The notes under the pieces are model-generated. The model saw nothing but the letters and a program-made list of their open reading frames with translations. It did no database searches and was not told the origin of the DNA. From JAPPHA01 sp964291635 (GTDB lineage: Bacteria; Pseudomonadota; Alphaproteobacteria; Rhodobacterales; Rhodobacteraceae), in the NCBI GenBank assembly GCA_964291635.2, contig OZ219909.1, positions 1 through 64,000 of the forward strand: DNA of 64,000 nt, given 5' to 3'. A program made the position numbers and the translations under genes. Shown in pieces: positions 45,653 through 55,827 of the stretch (position 1 is its first letter; each line of letters starts with the position of its first letter).

Positions 45653-46767
45653 TGCCGCTGATCCAGTACCTGTCGCGCATTTCCTTCGATTTCGGGGCAA
45701 TCGCGACTCTGGACGACGAAATCGCTCGCCTCGGGCTCAACCGTCCGCTTCTGGTCACGGACGAGGGCGTCGCGGCCGCCGGAATCCTGGAGCTTGCGCT
45801 GGATGCGGCGAAGCCCTCCGAACCCGTGGTCTACGACGGAACCACCGGGAACCCGACCGAACAGTCCCTGCTCGAGTGCCTGGAAATCTGGAAAGGCAAG
45901 GGCTGCGACGGGGTGATCGCCGTGGGCGGCGGATCGCCGATCGACCTGGCCAAGGCGGTTGCGCTCCTGACGAGCCATGGCGGCAACCTGGCCGACTACA
46001 ACGTCAGGACCGGCGGTTCGGCAAGGATCGGCAAGGTATCGCCTCAAATCGCCGTCCCGACAGCGGCCGGGACAGGCGCAGAGGTGGGCCGTGCCTGTGT
46101 CATGTCCTTGCTCGATGGTTCGAAATGCGTCGCGGTCAACCTCAACATGGTCGCCGACGCGGTGATCTGCGATCCGGACCTGACCCTGTCTTTGCCGCCG
46201 CGCCTGACCGCCGCAACCGGAATCGATGCTCTCAGCCATGGGGTCGAGACCTATTGCAGCACCTGGGAAAACCCGCCGGCAGCGGCGATCGGTCTCGACG
46301 CCGTCCGCCGTGCGGCCAGGTGGTTGCCTGCGGCCGTCGAGGACGGGGCGGACCGCCAGGCGCGGTGGGAAATGATGATGGCGGCACTCATGGGCGGTAT
46401 GTGCCTGCAAAAGGCGCTTGGCGGAGCACATGCCATGGCCACTCCGCTGGGAGAGTTGGACCTTCACCACGGCACGCTGATCGGCGTCCTTCTGCCCCAC
46501 GTTCTGCGCTTCAACAAGGGCTGGGCCGATACCGCATATTCCGATCTGCGCATCGCCATGAACGTGCCCGACTCGGTGGAACTGCACGACTGGATGACTG
46601 GCTTTGTCAAGCGGATCGGCCTGCCAACTTCCCTCGGGGCGTTGGGCGTGGAGCGCGCGATGCTGCCGGAGATCGCAGAGAAGGCCGCCAGGGACCACCT
46701 TTCCGCGACAAACCCGAGGCCCGCCGTTGCCGGGGACTATCTGGGCCTCTTGATCGAGGCGATGTAG
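45652..46767 (+). CDS. Iron-containing alcohol dehydrogenase family protein
   Basis: A 371-residue group III dehydrogenase. The nucleotide motif GGGSPID, the GTGAEV motif, and metal ligands in GIDALSHGVE and GGAHAMATPLGE...HH are all visible. The family includes maleylacetate reductase and many NAD-linked alcohol dehydrogenases. Coupled by TGATG to the aldehyde dehydrogenase and in the same operon as an aromatic hydroxylase, it may reduce maleylacetate or oxidise an alcohol feeding the aldehyde dehydrogenase. Confidence 0.9.
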   Translation: MPLIQYLSRISFDFGAIATLDDEIARLGLNRPLLVTDEGVAAAGILELALDAAKPSEPVVYDGTTGNPTEQSLLECLEIWKGKGCDGVIAVGGGSPIDLAKAVALLTSHGGNLADYNVRTGGSARIGKVSPQIAVPTAAGTGAEVGRACVMSLLDGSKCVAVNLNMVADAVICDPDLTLSLPPRLTAATGIDALSHGVETYCSTWENPPAAAIGLDAVRRAARWLPAAVEDGADRQARWEMMMAALMGGMCLQKALGGAHAMATPLGELDLHHGTLIGVLLPHVLRFNKGWADTAYSDLRIAMNVPDSVELHDWMTGFVKRIGLPTSLGALGVERAMLPEIAEKAARDHLSATNPRPAVAGDYLGLLIEAM

Positions 46768-46968
46768 ATGCTGCCGAAGGCGGCCGTGACCCGAGAAGCC
46801 GGTATGTGATCAGACACTCATTGGCGCCTTCACCCCCGGATACCGGGACCGTCGTCATACCGGCGAATCCTGCTACCTGGCTTGTTTCCCCGTTGATCGG
46901 CGTTTGAAGATTGGTGGTGCAGGGCAGGATCGGTTCCGGGAAACGCGAAGCCCGGGGTGCCCGGCTGG

Positions 46969-48378
46969 TCAGAGCCCCATGGCCCTGTATGCCTCTGCCA
47001 CGCGATTGACTGCAATCCTGTACCCGGCCGTCCGGAGGTCACGTGTCCCGCCTGCAGGTTCGTTCCATGATCGCGAGAGTTCGGCGTATGTGGACCTCAT
47101 CATGTCTTCCAGTCCTGACCGCACGAGATCGATTTCCGTGCGACCGTGGAAAAATTCGTTCTCGAGTTCCTTCGGAAAAGTCTTGCCGGTCATTTTTTCC
47201 AGGGAACGCGCAAGTGTTCGGTGGCCCTTTTCATCATAGCGGCGCTCCATCAGCCCGAACGGGATGTGGGTCAGGTTCTTCACCCATTCGAAATAGCTGA
47301 CCACGACTCCACCGGCATTCGCAAAAAGGTCCGGGACCAGAACGACACCCCGCTCTCGCAGAATCCTGTCTGCTTCATGGGAAACCGGTCCGTTGGCCGC
47401 TTCAACGACCAGTCTTGCCTTGAGGCGTGGCGCGTTCCTTGACGTGATGACCCTTTCCATGGCCGCCGGGACCAGGATGTCGCACTCGTCTTCGAGGGCC
47501 GCGGCTCCATCCGCTGAAAATGAGCCGCCGCCGTACCCTCGGACGCCGCCATGCGCAGTCACGTGTTTCTTCAGTTCCTCGATGTTCAGACCGTTGCTGT
47601 TCCTGACAACGCCATCGTGTTCGATGACCGAAACGATCCGGCATGCATCCTCCTCGCTCAGGAACTTCGCAGCGTGATAACCAACGTTTCCAAGGCCCTG
47701 CACCACGACCGATCGATCATTCAGGTCGTTTCCACGAAAGCCCGCCTTTCGGGCATCCTCGACCGTTTCGAAGAATGCCTGAATTGCGTATTCGACGCCC
47801 CGGCCGGTTGCTTCGGTGCGCCCTTCAATGCCGCCTCCTCCAAGCGGTTTTCCAGTTACACAGGCCAGACCGTTGATGTCCTCGGGCCTCTGGCGCCGGT
47901 ATTCGTCCGCGATCCACATCATCGTCAGCTCGGTGGTCCCCATGTCGGGCGCAGGAACATTCATGCCTGAGTTCAGGAAGCCATGACGGATCAGCTCCTG
48001 GGAAAAACGCCGCGTAATCTTTTCCAGTTCATGCTCTTCCCATTCCCGGGGGTCGATCTTCAAGGCACCCTTCGAACCTCCGAACGGCAATCCGAACAGC
48101 GCGCATTTGTAGGTCATCAGGGCGGCAAGCGCTTCGACCTCGTCCTGGTCGACATCAGGGGTGTATCGGATGCCGCCTTTCGCCGGAGAGTTCTGCGTGG
48201 AATGCACGGCTCTCCACCCGGTGAAAGTGTGCATTTCGCCGCGTAGCCGCACGCCGAACCTGGTCACGTAGGTTGCGTTGCATACACGGATCTTTTCTTC
48301 GAGGCCTGCGGGAAGGTCGATGGACGCGGCCACTTCGCCGAACATGGCATTCACGTCTGCAAGGAATGCGCCGCTCAT
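46969..48378 (-). CDS. Glutamate dehydrogenase (Glu/Leu/Phe/Val family)
   Basis: A 469-residue dehydrogenase interconverting glutamate and 2-oxoglutarate plus ammonia. KGGIRY, the catalytic LPFGGSKGAL lysine, NVPAPDMGT and the Rossmann motif VQGLGNVGYHAA are present. GGAGG precedes the ATG. The start overlaps the oxoprolinase stop by 4 nt. That coupling suggests that glutamate released from 5-oxoproline is deaminated directly, so the catabolic direction is favoured. Confidence 0.93.
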   Translation of the reverse strand: MSGAFLADVNAMFGEVAASIDLPAGLEEKIRVCNATYVTRFGVRLRGEMHTFTGWRAVHSTQNSPAKGGIRYTPDVDQDEVEALAALMTYKCALFGLPFGGSKGALKIDPREWEEHELEKITRRFSQELIRHGFLNSGMNVPAPDMGTTELTMMWIADEYRRQRPEDINGLACVTGKPLGGGGIEGRTEATGRGVEYAIQAFFETVEDARKAGFRGNDLNDRSVVVQGLGNVGYHAAKFLSEEDACRIVSVIEHDGVVRNSNGLNIEELKKHVTAHGGVRGYGGGSFSADGAAALEDECDILVPAAMERVITSRNAPRLKARLVVEAANGPVSHEADRILRERGVVLVPDLFANAGGVVVSYFEWVKNLTHIPFGLMERRYDEKGHRTLARSLEKMTGKTFPKELENEFFHGRTEIDLVRSGLEDMMRSTYAELSRSWNEPAGGTRDLRTAGYRIAVNRVAEAYRAMGL

Positions 48379-51300
48379 TGGCTTGCCTCCTCTACGCGGG
48401 AAATCGATGACTTCCTTTTCGGGCCAAACCCGCCACCGCCCGGCGTCTTCATGACGAACACGTCATTGGCGTTCACCTGGGTTTCGTCGTTTCCGGCCAG
48501 TTTTTCGATCGTGCCGCTGTTGCGAAGAACAGAGTTTTCGCCGGGTTGTCCAGCCTGGCCGCCGCTTGCACCAAACGGAACGGCCTTGCGGTGCGAGGAC
48601 AGGACGGTGACTGTCATCGGCTCCAGAAACCGCAATTTGCGCACGATGCCGTCGCCACCCCTGAATTCCCCGTCGCCACCGGACCCGGTCCGGATCGAAA
48701 ACTCGTCCACGCGGACAGGAAAGCGGTCTTCCAACACCTCCGGGTCGGTCATCCGGGTATTCGTCATGTGGCTGTGCACGGCGCTCGCGCCGTCAAAGCC
48801 GTCACCGGCACCGGTACCCCCACAGATCGTCTCGTAGTTTTGGAAGGCGTCGTTTCCGTAGACGAAATTGTTCATGGTACCCTGCGACCCTGCGATAACG
48901 CCGAGAGCACCGTAGAGTGCGTCCGCGATGGCCTGGCTGACTTCCGTGTTCCCCGAGATAACGGCTGCCGGATATGCGGGGCTGATCATGGTGCCCCTGG
49001 GTACAACGATCTCGATCGGTTTCAGGCATCCCTCGTTCATCGGAATATCGGCGCCAACGAGAGTGCGGAAAACATAGAGGACGGCCGCGCGGCAGATCGA
49101 GAACGGCGCGTTGTAGTTCAGCTCGTCCTGGGGGGACGTGCCTGAAAAATCGATCACCGCGCTGCGTGTGCCGTGGTCCACCGAGATCTGCACCTCGATC
49201 CGGGCGCCGCTGTCGAGCGGGTACGTGTATCGGCAGTCCTTCAGAACGTCGAGGACGCGCCGGACGCTCTCCTCGGCGTTCGCCTGAACATGCCCCATGT
49301 AGGCATGAACGACGTCCAGCCCGAATTGGTCGACGATCCTGGAAAGCTCTTCTGCGCCCGTTGCGTTTGCGGCGACCTGGGCGACCAGATCGGACATGTT
49401 CTGGTCGATGTTCCGGCACGGGTATTTCCCCGATCCAAGCAGGTCCCTGGTCTCGCTTTCTCGAAACGTGCCCCGGGCAACCAGGAGAAAATTGTCGATC
49501 AGCACGCCTTCCTCGCGGACATGACGGCTGTCGGGCGGTGCGGAGCCCGGTGTCTTGCCCCCAATGTCCGCATGGTGGCCGCGCGAAGCAACAAGGAAGA
49601 TGATGTCTTCACCAGCCGTGTCGAAAACCGGCGTAATCACGGTCACGTCCGGAAGATGGGTGCCGCCATCATAGGGGTTGTTCATCATGAAGACATCGCC
49701 CGGACGAATCCTGCCCCTGTTTTTCCGCAGGATGGTGCGCACGCTCTCGCTCATCGAGCCGAGGTGAACGGGCACATGCGGTGCGTTGGCAACCAGGTCT
49801 CCGTTGGCTGCGAAGATCGCGCAGGAAAAATCGTAGCGCTCCTTTATGTTCACCGAGTAGGCGGTGTTGGCCAGCGTTGCACCCATCTGATCCGCGATGG
49901 ACATGAAAAGGTTGTTGAAGACTTCGAGCATCACCGGGTCGACATCGGTGCCGATGGCCTCCCTGCGCTGGAGCGGCACGACGCGGCGCATGACCAGGCC
50001 GCTGCCTGGCAGGCCCTCGGCCAGCCAGCCCGGTTCAATGACATTCGTACCCGTCGGTTCGACGATGATCGCCGGTCCTGTCACCGTGTCACCCGCCCTG
50101 ATCCTCTCACGTTTCACCAGCGGCACATCCCGCCACATTGCTTTCGAGAACATCCGCGCTGTCAGGTCCGCGCCCTCGGGTTCATCGCGCGAAGTTGTCG
50201 TCACGCCTTCCCCGGTAGAGCCCGTGGCCTCCGCCGTCAGCAAGTCGATGATCAGTTCGCCGTACTCGGGCACGAAGCCAAAGCGCTGCCGGTGAGCCCT
50301 GTCGAATTCTGCCCGCATGGCGGCTTCTCCGCCGAACGGCACCGGGAGTGCATGATGCGATCCCGGGGTGCGGATATGGGCGGTGTAGACAACTTCGAGC
50401 CGGTCGTCGCCGATGCCCTGGGCAAGGACTTCGTTCTTCGCCTCGTTGCCGAGTTCGTGCAGAACCTGCCCGGCGGCTTCGTACCGGGAAACCGGCCCGG
50501 AAAACTGGTGTTCACGGATGGCGCACAGGTCGGCGAGCCCGATCCCGAAGGCGGAAAGAACGCCGGCGAAGGGGTGTACGTAGATGCTTTCCATGCCGAG
50601 AACATCGGCGACCTGGCAGGCGTGCTGCCCGCCTGCGCCCCCAAAGCAGTTCATCGTGTATTGTGTCACGTCATATCCGCGCTGAACGCTGATCCTTTTG
50701 ATTGCGTTGGCCATGTTTTCAACCGCGATGCGCAGGAATCCTTCGGCCAGCGTCTCGACGTTCATCCTGGATTTGCCTGTTTCGCGGGCGATGTCCTCTG
50801 CCATGGCCTCGAACCTTGCCCGGGCAGCCTCGACATCCAGGGGATCGTCGCCGTCTGGTCCGAACACGGCCGGGAATTGATCCGGCTGGATCTTTCCCAG
50901 AATGACGTTGCAGTCCGTTACTGTCAGCGGGCCGCCGCGGCGGTAGCAGGCGGGGCCCGGATCGGCGCCGGCGCTTTCGGGGCCAACCTGCATTCGTCCC
51001 TGCCGGAAGGACAGTGTTGAACCGCCTCCGGCGGCGACCGTATGAATGCTCATCATCGGCGCGCGCATTCTCACGCCGGCCACCTCTGTTTCGAAAGAGC
51101 GCTCGTATTCGCCGGCAAAGTGGCAGACGTCGGTCGATGTGCCTCCCATGTCAAAGCCGATCAGCTGCTGGAATCCAGCGTTCTGGGCCGTTCGAACCAT
51201 GCCGACGACTCCGCCGGCAGGACCGGAAAGGATTGCATCCTTGCCCTGAAACAGCCTGGCGTCCGTCAACCCGCCGTTCGACTGCATGAACATGAGAGAC

Positions 51301-52004
51301 TTGCAACTCCCGCGGTCTGCTCCGAGAGCGCCGCGGACCTGGTTTACGTATCGTCTCAAGATGGGGGAGAGGTAGGCGTCGACCACGGTCGTGTCTCCGC
51401 GCGAGACCAGTTTGGCCAGCGGGCTCACTTCGTGGCTGAGCGAAACCTGGGTGAATCCCTGCTGCCTCGCCAATTCACCGATCGTCTTTTCATGCTCCCG
51501 GAAACGGTATCCATGCATGAGGGCAACCGCGATCGATCTAAAGCCTTCGCCGTACGCCTTCGAAAGCGCTGCGCGGACTTGCCGGAGATTCAAAGGCTCG
51601 ACAATGTTCCCTTGGGAGTCGACGCGCTCTTCAACCTCCACGACCCCTTCGTAGAGCGGTTCTGGCAACTCGATATTGAGATCGAAGAGTCTTGGCCGGT
51701 TCTGGTAGCCGATCCTGAGGAGGTCCCGCAGCCCCCTGGTGATAAACAGGACGGTTCGAACACCCTTTCGCTCAAGCAGGGCGTTGGTCGCCACGGTCGT
51801 GCCCATCTTGACGGCTTCAATTGTGCCTTCGGGAATCGGATCGTTCGATGCCAGCCCAAGGACTTCCCGAATGCCTTGCACCGCCGCGTCCTTGTACCGC
51901 CCGGGGTTTTCCGAAAGCAGTTTGTGCGACTGAAGTGCGCCGTCCGGGCTTCGTGCGACGATGTCGGTAAACGTCCCACCCCTGTCGACCCAGAATTGCC
52001 ACAT
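48375..52004 (-). CDS. 5-oxoprolinase / N-methylhydantoinase, fused HyuA-HyuB type
   Basis: A 1209-residue ATP-dependent cyclic amide hydrolase. HyuA-type half (about 1-690): DRGGTFTDIVARSPDG phosphate-binding loop, MGTTVATNALLERKG and FDMGGTSTDV. HyuB-type half (about 691-1209): DPVMLEVFNN, NIKERYDFSCAIF, VHLGSMSES and a C-terminal GGGGFGP. The fusion and length match eukaryote-like and bacterial 5-oxoprolinases, which open 5-oxo-L-proline to glutamate. The coupled glutamate dehydrogenase supports this over a hydantoinase role. GGGGGA lies before the ATG. Confidence 0.9.
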   Translation of the reverse strand: MWQFWVDRGGTFTDIVARSPDGALQSHKLLSENPGRYKDAAVQGIREVLGLASNDPIPEGTIEAVKMGTTVATNALLERKGVRTVLFITRGLRDLLRIGYQNRPRLFDLNIELPEPLYEGVVEVEERVDSQGNIVEPLNLRQVRAALSKAYGEGFRSIAVALMHGYRFREHEKTIGELARQQGFTQVSLSHEVSPLAKLVSRGDTTVVDAYLSPILRRYVNQVRGALGADRGSCKSLMFMQSNGGLTDARLFQGKDAILSGPAGGVVGMVRTAQNAGFQQLIGFDMGGTSTDVCHFAGEYERSFETEVAGVRMRAPMMSIHTVAAGGGSTLSFRQGRMQVGPESAGADPGPACYRRGGPLTVTDCNVILGKIQPDQFPAVFGPDGDDPLDVEAARARFEAMAEDIARETGKSRMNVETLAEGFLRIAVENMANAIKRISVQRGYDVTQYTMNCFGGAGGQHACQVADVLGMESIYVHPFAGVLSAFGIGLADLCAIREHQFSGPVSRYEAAGQVLHELGNEAKNEVLAQGIGDDRLEVVYTAHIRTPGSHHALPVPFGGEAAMRAEFDRAHRQRFGFVPEYGELIIDLLTAEATGSTGEGVTTTSRDEPEGADLTARMFSKAMWRDVPLVKRERIRAGDTVTGPAIIVEPTGTNVIEPGWLAEGLPGSGLVMRRVVPLQRREAIGTDVDPVMLEVFNNLFMSIADQMGATLANTAYSVNIKERYDFSCAIFAANGDLVANAPHVPVHLGSMSESVRTILRKNRGRIRPGDVFMMNNPYDGGTHLPDVTVITPVFDTAGEDIIFLVASRGHHADIGGKTPGSAPPDSRHVREEGVLIDNFLLVARGTFRESETRDLLGSGKYPCRNIDQNMSDLVAQVAANATGAEELSRIVDQFGLDVVHAYMGHVQANAEESVRRVLDVLKDCRYTYPLDSGARIEVQISVDHGTRSAVIDFSGTSPQDELNYNAPFSICRAAVLYVFRTLVGADIPMNEGCLKPIEIVVPRGTMISPAYPAAVISGNTEVSQAIADALYGALGVIAGSQGTMNNFVYGNDAFQNYETICGGTGAGDGFDGASAVHSHMTNTRMTDPEVLEDRFPVRVDEFSIRTGSGGDGEFRGGDGIVRKLRFLEPMTVTVLSSHRKAVPFGASGGQAGQPGENSVLRNSGTIEKLAGNDETQVNANDVFVMKTPGGGGFGPKRKSSISRVEEASQ

Positions 52005-52247
52005 GGCACATCCCCCTGGATTGCCGGTCCGAAACCCGGAATCGCCGATTGATTACTCTATTGCCGGTGACGTTTACACTGGGCGCCTTTGTAAGGATGC
52101 AGGTGAACACCTTGCCTCCGACCTTCCATGCACGTGACCCGGTGCGGAAGTCACCGCGTCGGCAGAATCCGGAAGTTTGCCGGCTGCCGACGCATTGGCC
52201 ATGAAACGCATCAGGGGGTAAGCACTGTGGTCGAGGCGTTCCAGGCT

Positions 52248-54683
52248 TCAAGCTGGCTCCCGGTGCCTATTTTCCATCCGGGCGACGGAAAGCGATGCCA
52301 GGACGTAGAGCAACGCGGCGCAACCGATAACGAACGATTGCCCGAACTGGATTGCGAGGAGTGTTGCAAGGATTGCGCCAATGACAGAAGCGCATCCGTT
52401 GGCTCCCCATGCCCAGGGGACGAGACGCGGGTCCAGGCGGCGGAGACGTGCCAGTGACAGTGGAAATGGCATCCCCATGAGGGTTGCGATCGGAGCGACC
52501 AATGCGACGGCCGCCGCAATCTTGAGGCTGGGCGAGGCTCCGAGCAACCAGTTCGTGACAAGGGGGAACGCGGCAATGTAGGCGGCAGCGATCACGACGA
52601 TTCCGGCGACCGGGCGGGCAACGGGAACGCCTGCATCGAGCCGGCCGGCCAGCCAGCTCCCGATCCCTGCGAACGCCAGGAATGCCGCGAGCACCACGAC
52701 AAGTGCATGCAGGGGATGGCTGAGGATCACCGTGAACCGACTGATGAATGCGATTTCCATGAGCAGGAAAGCAAGTCCCAGGCAGGTGAACCCGGCGAGT
52801 GCGGTTCCGCGGCGTACGCCTCCGGCCCCTTCGGTTCGCCGGACGGCGAGGAGTGGAAGCAGGATGAGGATGACGCTGACGACCACGGCCTGTACGAGCG
52901 TGACCGGAAGGGCGAGATAACCGATTGCGACGAGACCGATCCCGCCCTGGCGGCTCAGGGCCAGGATCTCCGGAGCATGCGCCCATTTGAAAAAGTTCCA
53001 GAAATACGGCCGGTCATCGGTGGCGGGCCGGATATCGAACTTGTAGTTGCGAATGAAACCGGATCGTTTCGGTCCGAACAGACGGCTCGCGGCAGCGTGG
53101 AACCAGGACCCGTCCACCACGTTGAACCTGTTGGCTTCTTTGGCATCCATTCCGGGCACATGGATGAGATCGAATGCACGTGCGTCGGCAAACGACCTGA
53201 CCGCGGCGATCCGGGCATCGGACAACGGTGAACGGCCCGCCACGAGGGTGGTCGTGTTCCAGCTTCGGATCCATGCGAAATGTTCCTCTGCGGGCACAAT
53301 GCCTTCCGATCTGAAAGTTTCGAGGAATGTGGCCAGCAAACGCGGCCCCCCGCGCGGTGGAAGCTGGCTCCAGCCCGTAACCGCGACAAGTCCGCGGGGA
53401 GACAGTCGTGCCAGCATCGCGCGCAGCGATTCGCTGGTGAGAAGCCGCTCTTCCATCAGTGCATGGATGCCGGACGGGCTCGCACCGAGGGCGTCAACCT
53501 GGATGAGGTCGTATGCCTGCCGAGGCGATGCCTCGACGAACGCGCGCGGGTCGCCCACGTGCAGATTCACCGCGGGATGCTCGTACGTGCGTCCGGCGAA
53601 GTCACGGTACCGGTCCCGCACCATCGCCACGACATGCGGTTGGATCTCCACAGCGTCCACTGCGCGTGCACCGCCCCCGAGCGCCTGGAGCACCGCCGCT
53701 CCACCGCCCGAGCCAAGCACAAGTACACTGGGGCGATCCAGCAAGTGGTAGGGAAGGGCCGATGTCAGTTCGTCGAGATAGGGTGGCGGTGCACCGCCGG
53801 TTTCATGGCGCGGGACAGCGATGGGCCCGTCGGCATCGACGAAGAGTGCCACCTGTTCCGGGACGCGTTCGCGCGCAAGAAGGCTCAGCCCCGGCGCCCA
53901 GCGGAGGGGAACCTCGTCGTTCTCGACCGCGACCACCTGGCCGAGAGGACCGGACCGGATTTCGGCAGGCACCGCCCCCGCGACCCGAAGCGCCTGTGGC
54001 AACGGCTTGAAGGGTGACATGCGGAGCTCACCCGGGCCCGCTCCGAAGACCAGGCCGACGAAGGCGATGACCGCAAGCGACAGGAGTGCCGTGCGGATCC
54101 TGCCCCGGGCGGAAACGGCAGCGAGCCCTGATGCAAGGGAAGCCATTGCTCCCAGGCCGTCGAGGGTTCGCTCGGCGGGAAGCCAGGTGAGCAGGTACAC
54201 AGCGGCAACCGCTCCCGTACCGGCGCCGAGGAGGTCTGCGGCGTATACGCGCGAGAGTTGCCCGCCAAAAACGACGAGCATGCGCCCAATTCCGGTTGCC
54301 GCCAGAAAAAATGGAACGGCGACGAGAAGTTCAACGAGAAGCAGCCAGCCAAACGGTCGGAGCGACCAGGGAAACTCGAGTACATTGAAGGGAACGCGCT
54401 GGGCAATCGCAAAGCAGGACGGAGCGGCCAGCGCGAATGCGAGCGCGGTAAGCGCCAGGAAGGGTTCGGCGCGCAACCGGATTCGGTCGCCCAGCACCAG
54501 AAGGAACGTGCCGCTTGCCCCGAACCCGAGGAGGGCGATGCTGATCACCATGAACGCGAAGTGATGCCACTGGACGATAGCGAACAGCCGGGTGAGAAGG
54601 ATCTCGTAGCCGATGGCCGCGGCCGACAGGATCGCCACCGCGACGAGCATCAAAAAGCTCGGGGACTGGTTCTCGCCGTTCAT
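52248..54683 (-). CDS. Polytopic membrane protein with a central spermidine-synthase-like domain
   Basis: An 811-residue protein in three parts. About 6-7 hydrophobic segments (10-215) are followed by a soluble SAM/decarboxy-SAM-binding Rossmann domain with VLVLGSGGGAAVLQAL (320-335) and DAVEIQPHVV. A further set of about 6 hydrophobic segments spans about 630-800. In spermidine synthases a second Asp follows YDxIxxD; here the text is YDLIQVDALGASPSG, so aminopropyl transfer is doubtful and a methyltransferase-like or sensor role is possible. The ATG at 54683 starts just before the first membrane segment; the frame is open to 54917. An isoaspartyl methyltransferase-like gene lies upstream on the same strand. 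Confidence 0.8.
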   Translation of the reverse strand: MNGENQSPSFLMLVAVAILSAAAIGYEILLTRLFAIVQWHHFAFMVISIALLGFGASGTFLLVLGDRIRLRAEPFLALTALAFALAAPSCFAIAQRVPFNVLEFPWSLRPFGWLLLVELLVAVPFFLAATGIGRMLVVFGGQLSRVYAADLLGAGTGAVAAVYLLTWLPAERTLDGLGAMASLASGLAAVSARGRIRTALLSLAVIAFVGLVFGAGPGELRMSPFKPLPQALRVAGAVPAEIRSGPLGQVVAVENDEVPLRWAPGLSLLARERVPEQVALFVDADGPIAVPRHETGGAPPPYLDELTSALPYHLLDRPSVLVLGSGGGAAVLQALGGGARAVDAVEIQPHVVAMVRDRYRDFAGRTYEHPAVNLHVGDPRAFVEASPRQAYDLIQVDALGASPSGIHALMEERLLTSESLRAMLARLSPRGLVAVTGWSQLPPRGGPRLLATFLETFRSEGIVPAEEHFAWIRSWNTTTLVAGRSPLSDARIAAVRSFADARAFDLIHVPGMDAKEANRFNVVDGSWFHAAASRLFGPKRSGFIRNYKFDIRPATDDRPYFWNFFKWAHAPEILALSRQGGIGLVAIGYLALPVTLVQAVVVSVILILLPLLAVRRTEGAGGVRRGTALAGFTCLGLAFLLMEIAFISRFTVILSHPLHALVVVLAAFLAFAGIGSWLAGRLDAGVPVARPVAGIVVIAAAYIAAFPLVTNWLLGASPSLKIAAAVALVAPIATLMGMPFPLSLARLRRLDPRLVPWAWGANGCASVIGAILATLLAIQFGQSFVIGCAALLYVLASLSVARMENRHREPA

Positions 54684-55026
54684 GCCGGGCGAACGCAAGT
54701 GGCACCTGCCCGGAAGGAGGGCGGGTATGCCTGCGACCCGCGTCCCGGTCGGATGCTTTCTGCCATCTGAAATTGGCAGGGCAGCGATCCGTCGGAAATC
54801 CGGCCCGGGTTTTGCGAGCCCTTCCGGAACGCGGCGGTCCGGAAGCGCCGGGAATGCACCGACGGGCTGGCCTTGCCGCAAACGGAGAAGATCCGGAATC
54901 GTCGATGTTCGAAACACGCTGCCCGCAGCAGGTAGGTACAGCCCATGCGCGCGAGCGGGTCGTCGCCCGCTGACAGGGGCATCGCAGCTGAAGTTTCCGG
55001 CGTGAAGGTGTTTTCTTCCGGCAAAC
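54684..55026. other. Gap between the membrane protein and the methyltransferase-like gene
   Basis: About 340 bases with no recognisable gene. GGAAGGAGGGCGGG-type purine tracts occur but without a matching frame. It may contain the promoter of the 52248-54683 gene. Confidence 0.45.
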
Positions 55027-55827
55027 TCAGTGACCGCCCGTCAGCGGCACGAAACGCACCGGAAGGATCTGGCGCACGGTCACCTGGCCGTCCGCACGTC
55101 TCCGTACCAGAAGCAGCATCTGCACGGAAAACGGTTGACCGACGGGGATGACCAGCGCGCCTTCAGGGGCAAGCTGGGCAACGAGGGGTGGCGGGACGTG
55201 CGAGGCGGCTGCTGTCACGACGATCGAATGGAACGGTTTGGCGGCAGGCCACCCGAAATAACCGTCGCCCAATCGAACTTCGACATTTTCGTATCCGAGT
55301 CGCGACAGCCTTTCCGTTGCCTCGAGCGCCAGGCCCGGCACGATCTCGATGGTATGGACCCGATCCACGAGCTCCGCCAGGACGGCAGCCTGGTAACCCG
55401 ATCCGGTGCCGACTTCGAGGACCCGGTGATGTGTTTCCGGCGCGATCAGGTGCGTCATGAGGGCCACGATATAGGGTTGTGAAATCGTCTGCCCGTAGCC
55501 GATCCGGAGCGGACGGTTTTCGTAGGCGAATCCGGCGAGTTCCGGAGGGACGAATTCGTGCCGGAGCACGCGACCGATCGCACCCATTACCTTCGGATCG
55601 ATTTCCACAACGCCGGTACTGTCGGCCGTGCGAGCCGTCAATCCCGCGATATCCGCGAGCATGGTCCGGCGCATGCCGGTGTGGTTGGCAGCGGCCTGAA
55701 CCGACCTCGGCAAGGAGACCGCTACGGCACCCGCCGCCGCCAGGAAACGGCGACGCGTGAACTGACCGTGCGACCGGGCTCCGAAATTGAAACCGTTTGC
55801 AGATGTGTTGGCAACGATTCCGGTCAT
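55027..55827 (-). CDS. Protein-L-isoaspartate O-methyltransferase-like protein with Tat signal
   Basis: A 266-residue protein whose main part (about 85-266) is PCMT-like: YGQTISQPYIVALMT, the SAM loop VLEVGTGSGYQAAVL, HTIEIVPGLA and a C-terminal ALVIPVGQP block. Before it is a twin-arginine signal, FTRRRFLAAAGAVAVSLP, ending near VQAAANH. An exported enzyme needing SAM is unusual, since SAM is cytoplasmic. ATG 55827 has GGGGAG nine bases upstream; ATG 55890 would add 21 residues. Its neighbour is a membrane protein with another SAM-type fold. Confidence 0.85.
   Translation of the reverse strand: MTGIVANTSANGFNFGARSHGQFTRRRFLAAAGAVAVSLPRSVQAAANHTGMRRTMLADIAGLTARTADSTGVVEIDPKVMGAIGRVLRHEFVPPELAGFAYENRPLRIGYGQTISQPYIVALMTHLIAPETHHRVLEVGTGSGYQAAVLAELVDRVHTIEIVPGLALEATERLSRLGYENVEVRLGDGYFGWPAAKPFHSIVVTAAASHVPPPLVAQLAPEGALVIPVGQPFSVQMLLLVRRRADGQVTVRQILPVRFVPLTGGH

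Noticed and set aside
49173..51020. A 615-residue plus-strand frame opposite the oxoprolinase gene
   Set aside because: Antisense shadow of a gene with clear motifs throughout; no start signal.
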